Of a stretch of 64,000 nucleotides of DNA, positions 1 to 9,053 are shown one piece after another; positions within the stretch are counted from its first letter, which is position 1; each line of letters opens with the position of its first letter. The DNA comes from Paenibacillus sp. HGH0039. Lineage in GTDB: Bacteria > Bacillota > Bacilli > Paenibacillales > NBRC-103111. The notes beneath the pieces were generated by a model. The model made no database searches, was not told where the DNA came from, and saw nothing but the letters and a program-made list of their open reading frames with translations. The stretch lies in assembly GCF_000411255.1 (NCBI RefSeq), contig NZ_KE150412.1, forward strand, positions 673,609 through 737,608. Direction: 5' to 3'. A program made the translations under genes and the position numbers.

Positions 1-28
1 CGTCATCGGCAAAAAATAATTTTCTCAT
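1..28 (-). CDS. Response regulator, N-terminus only (cut by window edge)
   Basis: Only the first nine codons are inside the window, reading M-R-K-L-F-F-A-D-D on the minus strand. This is the typical start of a receiver domain, where the paired aspartates form part of the acidic pocket around the phosphorylation site. The ATG overlaps the stop of the upstream kinase gene as ATGA, so the two are probably translationally coupled. Partners of YesM-type kinases are usually AraC-type (YesN) response regulators; that class is inferred from the partner because the rest of the gene is outside the window. Confidence 0.6.
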
Positions 29-1861
29 GGCAGCATCTCCCCCTGTACGGCCGGAAGCTTCAACGTCACTTCGCAGCCTTGATCCGGGCCGCTGTTTACC
101 GTGAGGCCGTAATCGCTTCCGTAATGGGACCGGATCCGCTCGTTCACGTTGAGAAGGCCCAGCGAACCGCCGCCAAGGGCACCGGAATCCGGCTTCCTCG
201 CCAGCCGCTTGCGGATTTCGGCCAGCTTCTCCGGCGGCATTCCTTTCCCGTTGTCCGCCACACGGACGACGATGTTCTCCTCTTCGCGCACGACAGTTAC
301 CGCGATCCGGTTCGAATCCGATTCGGGCCGGAACCCGTGCACGAGGTAGTTTTCGACGACCGGCTGAATGAGCAGTTTGACCACCTGGCAGTTGGCCGCG
401 TTTTTATCCAGATACGTCTCGACCTCCAGCCTGTTCTCGAAGCGGTACTGGAAAAGCTTCAGGTACATGCCGTTCATCTCCATTTCTTCCGCCAGGGTCA
501 CATTCGTCTGCTTGCGGATCATGTCCCGGAACAGGGCGGCAAGAATATAGATCATTTGACCGACATCTCTCGCCCCGGACGTGATGGCCTTCATGCGGAT
601 GCTTTCCAGCGTGTTGTACAGAAAGTGAGGGTTGATCTGCGCCTGCATCGCCACGAGTTCGGCATTCTTCTGCTTGATCTCCGAGCGGTACACCTGGTCG
701 ATGTACGTTTCGAGCCGGTCGCACATGTAATTGAAATTTTGCGAAATATCCTGCAGCTCATCTTCGCCGGTCAGCACGATGCGTGCGCTCAAATCGCCTT
801 CCTGAAGACGCCGGATGTGCGTCACGATTTTGCGGATCTTTTTGGAATACTGCCGGATGATCGTAAACGTAAACATAAAACTCACCGCAATGCAAAGGGC
901 GGTTATCCCGATCAGACTCAGCCGGATTGTGTGCATGCTCTGCTCGATCCGGGATTTCGGGATAATCCCCGCAATCGTCATTCCCGTATTCCCGACGGTC
1001 AGCACGTTCACCTTGGACGGCTCTTCGAGCTCCACCCAGTCTTTCTGCTCCTGAAGCTGCAGCCAGTACGGATAGATCTGTCCCTGATAACGATTCTCGG
1101 AATCGTAAATGACCTGCCCGCCGGAAGTCATCAGCAGCATTTTAGCCCCTCGGTCTTTCAGCTTGCTTTCTACCAGACGCTTGATCGCATCCGTATTCAG
1201 ATCGAAAACAATGGCCCCGTATTTTTGAAGCGACACGGTATCTTTTAAAATATGGGTGTACGAGTAGACCGGTCCGCTATCTTTCCGCGCCTCCCACAGG
1301 ACGGATCGTTTATCTGTCAGCTGCCACTGATGATTGACGGTGGAATCGAACCAGCCGGGGTTGTCCTGCGGAATCTCCGACGGATAATAAAACCGCTGGC
1401 TGCCGGGATTCATAAAATAAAAAAAGCGCTCCCCCTTGCTGTACAAAAGAATATTCGCGATGGAAGGCTCGTCTTTGAGAAACGACCGGAGCTGGCTGTC
1501 GAAATTTTTGGGTTCCGTTCCGCTGCTCTGGATGTACCGGTTCAGCCGCCTTTTCAAATAATCCTCATACTCGTGCGATAAAAAATAAGTCAAATCCTCG
1601 TTAACCGCCGCGTCCGTGTACAGCTGCTGGATGGCCGAATACATCCGTTCGTACAGCTGATTCAAGTTAACGCTTACAATATCCAGATCTTTAAGGACGC
1701 GGTCCGTCTGCTCCCGCATGCTGCGCTGCTCATAGTACTGATAAGCCAGGATCGACACGCCCAGAAACAGCAGCACCATGACAATCGAGTAAAAAAGAAG
1801 AATTTTGTTAAACATCCGTTTTTTCAGGTGAATCCGGTAAAACGTTTTTAAGCTCGGCATG
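25..1861 (-). CDS. YesM-family sensor histidine kinase
   Basis: Membrane sensor kinase of a two-component system, probably sensing an extracytoplasmic carbohydrate or cell-envelope signal. A first membrane segment lies around residues 18-40 and a second around 315-340. Between them is an extracytoplasmic Cache-like sensor region of roughly 270 residues. A HAMP linker follows, then a His_kinase domain with the phospho-acceptor His in NPHFLYNTLESIR and a HATPase_c domain with the DNGKGMP G-box near the C-terminus. An in-frame TTG lies nine codons upstream at 1887; I prefer the ATG at 1861, but neither start has a convincing ribosome site. The gene is divergent from a GH38 glycosidase, and YesMN-type systems often control adjacent glycoside genes, so that regulatory link is an inference. 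Confidence 0.88.
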
Positions 1862-1927
1862 AGGTCAGCACCGTCACTTTCGGTCAATTCGCGTATAAGC
1901 TTATCACCGATGGGGGAAATTAGGCAA

Positions 1928-1957
1928 TTGCATTCCCCTCTCTCCGCGGACTATAAT
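1928..1957 (+). promoter_or_regulatory. SigA-type promoter for the GH38 gene
   Basis: TTGCAT at 1928-1933 and a perfect TATAAT at 1952-1957 are separated by 18 bp, about 95 bp upstream of the alpha-mannosidase start. A further TATAAT-like box lies near 2015. The gap to the divergent kinase gene is about 190 bp, which leaves room for a regulator site. Confidence 0.55.
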
Positions 1958-2052
1958 AGAGCTACCCTATAATCACCCGCAGTTCCATCAAACAGGATTT
2001 TCCTCCTATACTCGCTCCCTATAATCCGGTTCCAACAGGGGGTTTCTTCGAC

Positions 2053-5000
2053 ATGTTCCTCACCGAACACAAATTGCAATCGCGTATCCGTGAACTATCC
2101 GAGCTTCGCTACCGGGATAAGCATCCCATTCCGTCTTTTCTTTCCCTTGAAGACAAACGCAAAGAAATCAATCCGAGCCTTCCCGCTCCCGCTGAGGACT
2201 GGAAGACGATGAACGTCGGAAATACGTGGACGGGCCGCGATCTTTATTTGTGGCTGTCCGCTGAAATACATATCCCGCAAGACTGGTCCGGCAAACGCAT
2301 TCTCGGCCGCTTCGATTTCGGCGATACGGGCGGCGGCAACAACTCCGGGTTCGAGTCCTTGTTTTACTGGAACGGCAAGCCGTATCAGGGCGTCGATTCC
2401 AATCACAAGGAAGTGTTCCTCCCGGACGATGCGGCGGGTACATCCCGGCAGCTCCTGTTCCGCCTGTGGTCCGGACTGGAAGGTGGCGGGCAGCCCCAGG
2501 ATCAGACGCATGCCATCCGGCAGGCCGAATTTTGCTGGCTGGACGAGGCCACGGACGACCTGTACTTCACCGCGCAGGCGGCACTCGATACCGTCCGCAT
2601 TCTGGATGCCAACGCTCCCGAAAGGACGGCGCTGCTTCATGCCCTGAATCAGTCGTTCAAGCTCATGGACTGGACTGAGCCCGGTTCCGAAGATTTTTAC
2701 GTGTCGGTAAATGCCGCGAGAACCGAACTGACTACACGGATCGAGCGGATGGACAAAAGATCCGATGTGACCGTCACCTGTGTCGGCCATACGCACATCG
2801 ACGTGGCCTGGCTGTGGAGGCTTAAACATACCCGGGAGAAATGCGCCCGTTCTTTCTCCACCGTGATGCGGCTCATGGAGATGTTCCCGGACTACACCTT
2901 CCTGCAGACCCAGCCTCAGCTGTACGAGTACGTCAAGGAGGATTACCCCGAGCTGTACGAAGCGATCAAGGAGCGTGCGGCGGAAGGCCGCTGGGAAGCG
3001 GGCGGAGGCATGTGGCTGGAAGCCGACTGCAACCTTACTTCCGGCGAATCGCTGGTCCGGCAGCTTTTGATCGGCACCCGCTTCCTCGCGGACGAGTTCG
3101 GCACGGAATGCAAATACTTGTGGCTTCCGGACGTTTTCGGCTACAGTTGGTCCCTGCCGCAAATTTTGAAGAAATCCGGCATTCATACGTTTATGACGAC
3201 GAAAATCAGCTGGAACCAGTACAACCGGATGCCGTTCGACACGTTCCATTGGCGCGGGATCGACGGTTCCGAGGTGCTCACTCACTTCATTACGACGCCG
3301 GAGCCGTGGTCCGGGCCCGACTCCTGGTTCTACACGTACAACGGTCAAATTATCCCGAAAACCGTGAAAGGAATCTGGGACGGCTACCGCGATAAGGAAA
3401 TGAACCAGGAACTTCTGCTCTCTTACGGTTACGGGGACGGAGGCGGCGGTGTCAACCGCGACATGCTGGAGATGCGCCGGAGACTGAACAGCCTGCCGGG
3501 CCTGCCGAACGTGGAGACGGGACGCGCCGACGCCTACTTCGAAAGGCTGCAGGAAACAGCGGCGGACACCGATGCATACATGCACACGTGGGATGGGGAA
3601 CTGTACCTGGAGTATCACCGGGGCACTTACACAAGCCAGGCTTACAACAAACGGATGAACCGCAAGCTGGAGCTCGCCTACCGCGAAGCGGAATGGCTGA
3701 ATGCCATGCAGAGCGTTCTGCATAACGATTGGAGCCTGTACAAAGGCAAGGAACTTACCGAAGGCTGGAAAATCATTCTCCGCAACCAGTTCCACGACAT
3801 CATTCCCGGTTCTTCTATCCGTGAAGTGTACGAGGACAGCGTTATCGAGTATGAAGAAGCGGAAGCGATCGGCCGCGCCGTCGACACGCAGGCGGTTGAA
3901 GCGATCGCCGCAGGCAAGGACCCTTCCGGCGCTTCTGCCTACACCGTCTGGAATTCGTCTCCCTGGGCGGTAACGGAGCTCGTGACGATTGCGGCTCCGC
4001 AGCAGGGAGTATCCGGGCAATGGCTCGACCTGCAAGGCAGCGTGCTTCAGGCGCAGCTTCACGAAGAGGTGTGGACCGTAGAAGTGAAAAACATTCCGCC
4101 GATGGGCTACACCACCGTCAAGTTCGCAGGGGGTTCCGGGCAAGCGGAATCACCGAGTCCTTTCGCGTGGAATCACAGCGGGATTGAGACGCCGTTTTAT
4201 GTGCTGGAATGGAACGCGCAGGGTCAATTGACCCGCATCTACGATAAAAATCAGCGGCGTGAAGTATTGGCGCCGGGCGCAAAGGGCAACGTGCTCCAGC
4301 TTTTCGAGGATAAGCCGCTCGCTCACGAGGCGTGGGATATCGACCTCTTTTATCAGGAAAACATGCAGGAAATCCGGGATTTCAAGGGCGCCGAACTGGT
4401 CGAGGAAGGGCCGCTTCGTGCCGTGATCCGCTTCAACTGGGTGTACCGAAATTCGTCGATCAGCCAAGATCTGGTGGTGTACGGCAGCCACCCGCGCATT
4501 GATTTCGTGACGGAAGCCGACTGGCATGAACAGAAGCAGCTGCTGAAAGCGGCCTTCCCCGTCGATATCCGCACAACGGAAGCGACCTTCGACATCCAGT
4601 TCGGCAACGTGAAGCGTCCGAATCACTGGAACACGAGCTGGGACTGGGCGCGTTTCGAGACCGTCGGGCACCAGTGGGCCGATCTTTCGGACCGGGGCTA
4701 CGGCGTCAGCCTGCTCAACGACTGCAAGTACGGATACGACATCAAGGGGAACGTGATGCGCCTCACCTTGATCAAATGCGCGACCCATCCGGATACCCAT
4801 GCGGACCAGGGTCATCATGCCTTCACCTATTCCCTGCTGCCCCACCGGGGAGATTGGCTGCAGGGCCAGACCGTGAAAGAGGCGTGGATGCTGAACTGCC
4901 CGCTCCGGGCTTCAGCGGGAACCGCGGAAGTTCCGTCCCGTTCGATGTTCACTTTGTCGGGAGACACCGCCATGATATCGGCCGTCAAAAAAGCCGAGGA

Positions 5001-5202
5001 TTCCGGCAAAGTCATCGTCCGTGTTCACGATTACTCCGGAAGCCGCAACGCACTTGAACTGACAAGCGATTTCCGCATCGCTTCCTGGCGGGAAACGAAC
5101 TTGATGGAGAAGCCCGAAGGGCCTGTCGTCCATGATGGAACGATTTCTTTCGTGCTCCAGCCTTATGAAATCAAAACGTTCGAGATTGAACTCGAAGCAT
5201 AA
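2053..5202 (+). CDS. GH38 alpha-mannosidase
   Basis: Large cytoplasmic retaining alpha-mannosidase of family GH38, expected to release mannose from alpha-mannosides or host/plant glycans taken up as oligosaccharides. An N-terminal beta-sandwich-like region (about 1-235) precedes the catalytic domain. That domain has zinc ligands in GHTHIDVAW (His246, His248, Asp250), the nucleophile Asp360 in WLPDVFGYS, and the downstream FHDIIPGSS motif. The C-terminal half carries the usual all-beta mannosidase domains. The 1049-residue length is normal for bacterial GH38. There is no signal peptide. A ribosome site (AGGGGG) lies about ten bases before the ATG and a strong terminator follows, so the gene is monocistronic. 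The adjacent YesM kinase is a plausible controller. Confidence 0.93.
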   Translation: MFLTEHKLQSRIRELSELRYRDKHPIPSFLSLEDKRKEINPSLPAPAEDWKTMNVGNTWTGRDLYLWLSAEIHIPQDWSGKRILGRFDFGDTGGGNNSGFESLFYWNGKPYQGVDSNHKEVFLPDDAAGTSRQLLFRLWSGLEGGGQPQDQTHAIRQAEFCWLDEATDDLYFTAQAALDTVRILDANAPERTALLHALNQSFKLMDWTEPGSEDFYVSVNAARTELTTRIERMDKRSDVTVTCVGHTHIDVAWLWRLKHTREKCARSFSTVMRLMEMFPDYTFLQTQPQLYEYVKEDYPELYEAIKERAAEGRWEAGGGMWLEADCNLTSGESLVRQLLIGTRFLADEFGTECKYLWLPDVFGYSWSLPQILKKSGIHTFMTTKISWNQYNRMPFDTFHWRGIDGSEVLTHFITTPEPWSGPDSWFYTYNGQIIPKTVKGIWDGYRDKEMNQELLLSYGYGDGGGGVNRDMLEMRRRLNSLPGLPNVETGRADAYFERLQETAADTDAYMHTWDGELYLEYHRGTYTSQAYNKRMNRKLELAYREAEWLNAMQSVLHNDWSLYKGKELTEGWKIILRNQFHDIIPGSSIREVYEDSVIEYEEAEAIGRAVDTQAVEAIAAGKDPSGASAYTVWNSSPWAVTELVTIAAPQQGVSGQWLDLQGSVLQAQLHEEVWTVEVKNIPPMGYTTVKFAGGSGQAESPSPFAWNHSGIETPFYVLEWNAQGQLTRIYDKNQRREVLAPGAKGNVLQLFEDKPLAHEAWDIDLFYQENMQEIRDFKGAELVEEGPLRAVIRFNWVYRNSSISQDLVVYGSHPRIDFVTEADWHEQKQLLKAAFPVDIRTTEATFDIQFGNVKRPNHWNTSWDWARFETVGHQWADLSDRGYGVSLLNDCKYGYDIKGNVMRLTLIKCATHPDTHADQGHHAFTYSLLPHRGDWLQGQTVKEAWMLNCPLRASAGTAEVPSRSMFTLSGDTAMISAVKKAEDSGKVIVRVHDYSGSRNALELTSDFRIASWRETNLMEKPEGPVVHDGTISFVLQPYEIKTFEIELEA

Positions 5203-5230
5203 ACGTCCGGCGCGAAACCCGGCGCGAAAC

Positions 5231-5270
5231 AAAAAGCTTCCCCAGCCATACGGCGGGGAAGCTTTTTTTC
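5231..5270 (+). terminator. Intrinsic terminator after the GH38 gene
   Basis: A hairpin with stem AAGCTTCCCC/GGGGAAGCTT and a short loop is followed by seven T. The A-rich left arm also makes it usable on the minus strand for the convergent esterase gene. Confidence 0.85.
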
Positions 5271-5306
5271 GGTTGCGGCACGCAGCCCGTGTAACGGCAA
5301 GGCGTT

Positions 5307-6086
5307 CTACTCGGTCTGACGCTTGAGCGGAAGCCATTCCAGAACCCGGCTGATCTGCTGATCCCAATAGCTCCAGTCGTGGATCCTCCCCTCTTCCTCT
5401 TCATAAAGGAGGGGAATATTCAGACTTTGCACATAATCGCGGAAGGCGATATTTTCCTCGTATAGAAAATCATCCGTCCCGCAGCACTGGTAAAGAGCCG
5501 GCAGCTCCGTCTTCTTCTCCGCCGCATGACGGGCCAGCGCAAACAGATCGCTTGCTCCCAGCAGCTCCTGGTTGTTTCCGAACACGAGCCGGAAATCTTT
5601 GGGGAACCGTGTTTCAATCTCTTTCACCTGCGTCACGCCCGACAAACTGGCGGCGGCCGCGAACTGATCCGGCTTTTTCAGCGCCCATTTGAAAGCTCCG
5701 TAGCCTCCCATCGACAGACCGGCCACGAAATTGTCCTCCCGGCGGTCCGACAGCGGAAAGAAGGAGCGGCAAACCTGCGGAAGCTCTTCGGACAGGAACG
5801 TCCAGTAATCGTACCCGTTCTCCATGTCCGTATAGAAGCTGCGCGCCGCATTCGGCATCACGACGGCCAGCCCGAGAGGGGCGGCGTACCGCTCGATAGC
5901 CGTTCTCCGCATCCAGATCGAATCGTCGTCCGACAATCCGTGCAGCAGGTACAAGGTCGGGTGCCTACGCCCCCCTGCGCTGCCTTCCAACCCGATTTGA
6001 CTGGTCGTCTGCTGAGGCAGAATCACTTGGATAGAAGTGGACATGCCGAGTACTTCGGAATAAAAATCACATTGAATGAAAGCCAT
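5307..6086 (-). CDS. Esterase D/tributyrin-esterase family alpha/beta hydrolase
   Basis: Cytoplasmic serine esterase of the esterase D (EstA/FrmB-like) alpha/beta-hydrolase family, probably acting on short acyl or acetyl esters. The oxyanion-hole region is YLLHGLSDD, the nucleophile elbow is GLSMGGYG (Ser125), and the C-terminal GRIHDWSYW holds the catalytic His. The Asp is expected in the CGTDDFLYEEN stretch. The upstream ATG at 6095 touches the AGGAG ribosome site, whereas the ATG at 6086 is nine bases from it, so 6086 is chosen (259 residues). It lies convergent to the GH38 gene, which may mean deacylation of glycans, but that link is only positional. Confidence 0.85.
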   Translation of the reverse strand: MAFIQCDFYSEVLGMSTSIQVILPQQTTSQIGLEGSAGGRRHPTLYLLHGLSDDDSIWMRRTAIERYAAPLGLAVVMPNAARSFYTDMENGYDYWTFLSEELPQVCRSFFPLSDRREDNFVAGLSMGGYGAFKWALKKPDQFAAAASLSGVTQVKEIETRFPKDFRLVFGNNQELLGASDLFALARHAAEKKTELPALYQCCGTDDFLYEENIAFRDYVQSLNIPLLYEEEEGRIHDWSYWDQQISRVLEWLPLKRQTE

Positions 6087-6133
6087 GCTGCACATCTCCT
6101 ACTTGTTTATATTTACCAGGGGTAAAATAACCG

Positions 6134-6162
6134 TTGACTTCAAAAAATCCTTAGGTTATACT
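6134..6162 (+). promoter_or_regulatory. SigA promoter of the SAM-riboswitch leader
   Basis: TTGACT at 6134-6139 and TATACT at 6157-6162 are separated by exactly 17 bp, about 50 bp before the riboswitch P1 stem. Confidence 0.75.
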
Positions 6163-6211
6163 CGGAATTGTCGTTTTACCGTCTAATTTAGGACAACCTC
6201 ATACTATACCG

Positions 6212-6390
6212 ATTCTTATCAAGAGTGGCGGAGGGACAAGGCCCTGCGAAGCCCGGCAACCGATCGCAGCAATATGCGCGATGACAATGGTGCCAATTCC
6301 TTCAGGATCCAGGCGGATTCTGGCAGATGAGAAGGTCGTTTTCGATACCGGAAAAGCCCTTTTTGTCTTTACAAAATGGGCTTTTTCTTA
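6212..6390 (+). ncRNA. SAM (S-box) riboswitch with terminator
   Basis: The leader shows the S-box hallmarks in order. These are TTCTTATCAAGAGTGGCGGA opening P1/P2, GGGACAAGGCCCTGCGAAGCC with CCCGGCAACC, then GATGACAATGGTGCCAATTCC, and a closing TCTGGCAGATGAGAAG. An expression platform follows: a terminator hairpin AAAAGCCC/GGGCTTTT with a T run (6352-6390) just before metN. S-box RNAs bind S-adenosylmethionine and terminate transcription when SAM is abundant, so metNIQ should be induced by methionine/SAM shortage. Confidence 0.96.
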
Positions 6391-6415
6391 TTTTCAAGCA
6401 AAGAAGGTGAAGCAA

Positions 6416-7444
6416 TTGATCGAAATCAGGAAGCTGCGCAAGCAATACGGCAGCGGATCCCGCATAACACACGCGCTGCAAGAAATTAATCTCACGATTG
6501 ATAAAGGCGAGATTTACGGCATTATCGGCCACTCGGGCGCCGGCAAAAGCACCCTGCTCCGGACGATCAATCTCCTGGAGCGCCCGACCGAGGGCAGCGT
6601 CGTCGTGGACGGCGTTGACCTGACGAAACTCAGTACCAAGAAGCTTCAAGATCAGCGCCGCCGGATCGGCATGATCTTTCAGCATTTCAATCTCCTCTCC
6701 TCCGCCACGGTGGAAGAGAACATCGCATTCCCGCTTCGCCTGGCCGGTACGGCCAAATCAGAAGCACGGCGCCGCGTCGCCGAGCTCCTTGCCCTGGTCG
6801 GTCTGACCGAGCACGGCAAGAAGTACCCGTCCCAGCTGTCCGGGGGCCAGAAGCAGCGTGTCGGCATCGCACGCGCACTTGCGACGAACCCGCACGTCCT
6901 GCTGTGCGACGAAGCGACTTCCGCACTCGACCCGCAAACGACGAATTCCATTCTCAATCTGCTGCTGGACATCAACCGCAAGCTGAAGATCACCATCGTG
7001 CTCATTACGCACGAAATGCAGGTGATCCGCTCCATCTGCGACCGCGTTGCCGTCATTCATGAAGGCCAGATCGTGGAGCACGGGCCTGTGGCGGAAGTAT
7101 TCCTAAAGCCGCGCCACGACGTAACCCGGCAGTTCATCGAACAGGTTGCGGATTCGGTTGAGATCGACAAGCCGGACACTGCGGGAGTTCCCGCCCAGGA
7201 CGGCACGGTGCTGAAAATCACCTTTCTCGGTGAAACTACGTACGAGCCGATTTTATCCAGAACGGTTCAGCAGACAGGCGTGACGTTCTCCATTCTGCAG
7301 GGAACCATTTCCCGAATGAAAAACACGCCTTACGGCCAGCTCGTCGTTCGACTGCAGGGCCCGCGGGATGCGGCGGAGAATACGATCCGTCTCCTGCGCG
7401 AGCACGGCCTGGATGTGGAGGTGTATTCGAATGGATTGGTCTAA
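6416..7444 (+). CDS. metN: Methionine ABC transporter, ATP-binding protein
   Basis: Cytoplasmic ATPase of the D/L-methionine importer. Walker A is GHSGAGKST (about 38-46), the signature is [15 protein letters not shown], Walker B is VLLCDEATSALDP, and the H-loop is LITHEM. The C-terminal 75 residues form a NIL domain, the ACT-like methionine-sensing domain of MetN. The start is the TTG six bases after AAGGTG, giving 342 residues. The reading frame is open further upstream into the riboswitch terminator, but that cannot be translated sensibly. First gene of metNIQ. Confidence 0.95.
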   Translation: MIEIRKLRKQYGSGSRITHALQEINLTIDKGEIYGIIGHSGAGKSTLLRTINLLERPTEGSVVVDGVDLTKLSTKKLQDQRRRIGMIFQHFNLLSSATVEENIAFPLRLAGTAKSEARRRVAELLALVGLTEHGKKYPSQLSGGQKQRVGIARALATNPHVLLCDEATSALDPQTTNSILNLLLDINRKLKITIVLITHEMQVIRSICDRVAVIHEGQIVEHGPVAEVFLKPRHDVTRQFIEQVADSVEIDKPDTAGVPAQDGTVLKITFLGETTYEPILSRTVQQTGVTFSILQGTISRMKNTPYGQLVVRLQGPRDAAENTIRLLREHGLDVEVYSNGLV

Positions 7445-8090
7445 AATCGATTGGAGCGAAATCGGAACCGCCACGAACGATACGATGATGATGCTCGGCC
7501 TTTCGGCCCTGTTCACGTTCGTGATCGGGCTGCCGATCGGCGTGCTGCTCTATCTGACTTCGAAAGGAAGTCTGCTGGAAAACCGCACGTTCAACATCGT
7601 CATCTCGTTTATCGTCAACGTGCTGCGTTCCTTCCCTTTCATCATTCTGATGATCGCCGCGATTCCGCTGACGAAGCTTCTCGTCGGCACTTCCATCGGC
7701 GTCAAGGGAACGATTCCGCCGCTTGTCATCGCGGCCGCGCCTTTCTTCGCGCGTCTCGTCGAGACGGCTTTGCGCGAGGTGGACCGCGGCATTATCGAAG
7801 CCGCCCAGTCCATGGGCGCGGGCCGATTCCAGATCGTCCGCCGCGTTCTGCTGCCGGAAGCTCTTCCCGGCCTTATCGCCGGCATTACGATCACCACCGT
7901 TACGCTCGTATCCTACACGGCCATGTCCGGTATGGTCGGCGGCGGCGGCCTCGGTGACCTGGCTATCCGCTACGGGTACCAGCGTTTCCAGACGGAAGTC
8001 ATGATCGCGACCGTCGTTATTTTGCTTATTCTCGTGCAAATTTTGCAGATGATCGGAGACCGTTTCGTTCTCTATTTCACGCGCAAATGA
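7431..8090 (+). CDS. metI: Methionine ABC transporter, permease
   Basis: Inner-membrane permease of the methionine importer, 219 residues with five predicted membrane helices. The BPD_transp_1 EAA-type loop is ETALREVDRGIIEAAQSMGA. The ATG at 7431 has GGAGG about ten bases upstream inside metN and overlaps the end of metN by 14 bases, so the two are probably translationally coupled. It sits between the ATPase and the lipoprotein in the standard metNIQ order and should share their SAM control. Confidence 0.95.
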   Translation: MDWSKIDWSEIGTATNDTMMMLGLSALFTFVIGLPIGVLLYLTSKGSLLENRTFNIVISFIVNVLRSFPFIILMIAAIPLTKLLVGTSIGVKGTIPPLVIAAAPFFARLVETALREVDRGIIEAAQSMGAGRFQIVRRVLLPEALPGLIAGITITTVTLVSYTAMSGMVGGGGLGDLAIRYGYQRFQTEVMIATVVILLILVQILQMIGDRFVLYFTRK

Positions 8091-8125
8091 TGCGATAGAT
8101 AACCGAATCCAAGGAGGAAACCCTT

Positions 8126-8977
8126 ATGAAAAAACGTTCACTGATCGTCTTGTTTCTGATCGTCGCAATGACGGCTCTTGCAGCCTGCGGCAAACAAAAA
8201 GCCGAACCTTCGGCTACGACTACACCGGCTTCCGGCGCAGGTACCGGCGAGAAAGCCGCCGTTACCTTGAAAATCGGCGCGACTGCCGTACCGCAAGCCG
8301 AGATTCTGGAGTCCGTTAAAGACAAACTGAAAGCGGAAGGCGTTAACCTGGACATTAAAGTGTTTACGGACTACGTTCTGCCGAACACGCAGCTTAACGA
8401 GAAACAGCTGGACGCCAATTTTTTCCAGCATCTTCCTTACTTGGAAGAGTTCAATAAAAGCAAAGGCTCTAAACTTGTCAGCGTTGGCAACGTTCATATC
8501 GAACCGTTCGGCGGCTATTCCCGTAAAGTGAAGGCGCTTGGCGAACTGAAAGACGGCGCAACGATCGCCATCCCGAACGATCCTTCCAACGGCGCACGCG
8601 CTCTGGTTCTTCTGGAGAAGAACGGCCTGATCAAGCTGAAAGAAGGCGTCGGCATCGCCGGAACCGTGAAAGATATCGTAGAAAACAAGAAGAACTTCAA
8701 AATCAAAGAACTCGAAGCGGCTATGCTGCCGCGTGTTCTGGACGAAGTCGATCTTGCCCTGATCAATACGAACTACGCGCTTGAAGCGAAGCTGGTTCCT
8801 GCCAAAGACGCTCTCTTCGTAGAAGACAAAGATTCCCCTTATGCCAACATTATCGCGGCTCGCGAAGACAATGCGAAGTCCGAAGCGGTTCAGAAGCTGA
8901 TCAAAGCTCTGCAAACGCCTGAAGTGAAGAAATTCATCGAAGACAAATACCAAGGCTCCGTCCTGCCGGCGTTCTAA
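8126..8977 (+). CDS. metQ: Methionine-binding lipoprotein
   Basis: Extracytoplasmic lipoprotein that delivers methionine to MetNI; NlpA/MetQ family. It has a lipoprotein signal peptide with lipobox LAAC (Cys near residue 22) and the family motifs TDYVLPNTQL, ANFFQHLPYLEEFN, HIEPFGGYSRK and IPNDPSNGARAL. Its 283 residues match the family. AAGGAGG lies nine bases before the ATG. The gene is last in the operon and a strong terminator follows. Confidence 0.95.
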   Translation: MKKRSLIVLFLIVAMTALAACGKQKAEPSATTTPASGAGTGEKAAVTLKIGATAVPQAEILESVKDKLKAEGVNLDIKVFTDYVLPNTQLNEKQLDANFFQHLPYLEEFNKSKGSKLVSVGNVHIEPFGGYSRKVKALGELKDGATIAIPNDPSNGARALVLLEKNGLIKLKEGVGIAGTVKDIVENKKNFKIKELEAAMLPRVLDEVDLALINTNYALEAKLVPAKDALFVEDKDSPYANIIAAREDNAKSEAVQKLIKALQTPEVKKFIEDKYQGSVLPAF

Positions 8978-8995
8978 GAACGACGAACAGGAACG

Positions 8996-9036
8996 AAAAA
9001 CCTTTCCGCCGGATAACCGGCCGGAAAGGTTTTTTT
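8996..9036. terminator. Bidirectional terminator between metQ and the isomerase gene
   Basis: A GC-rich stem AACCTTTCCGCCGG/CCGGCCGGAAAGGTT with a short loop is flanked by an A run on the left and seven T on the right. It therefore serves both convergent operons. Confidence 0.88.
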
Positions 9037-9053
9037 ATTGGCGTCTTGCCGGT

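Noticed and set aside
2095-4143. 682-codon minus-strand frame inside the GH38 gene
   Set aside because: Antisense shadow of a strong gene produced by GC-biased third positions; no start signals or recognisable domains.
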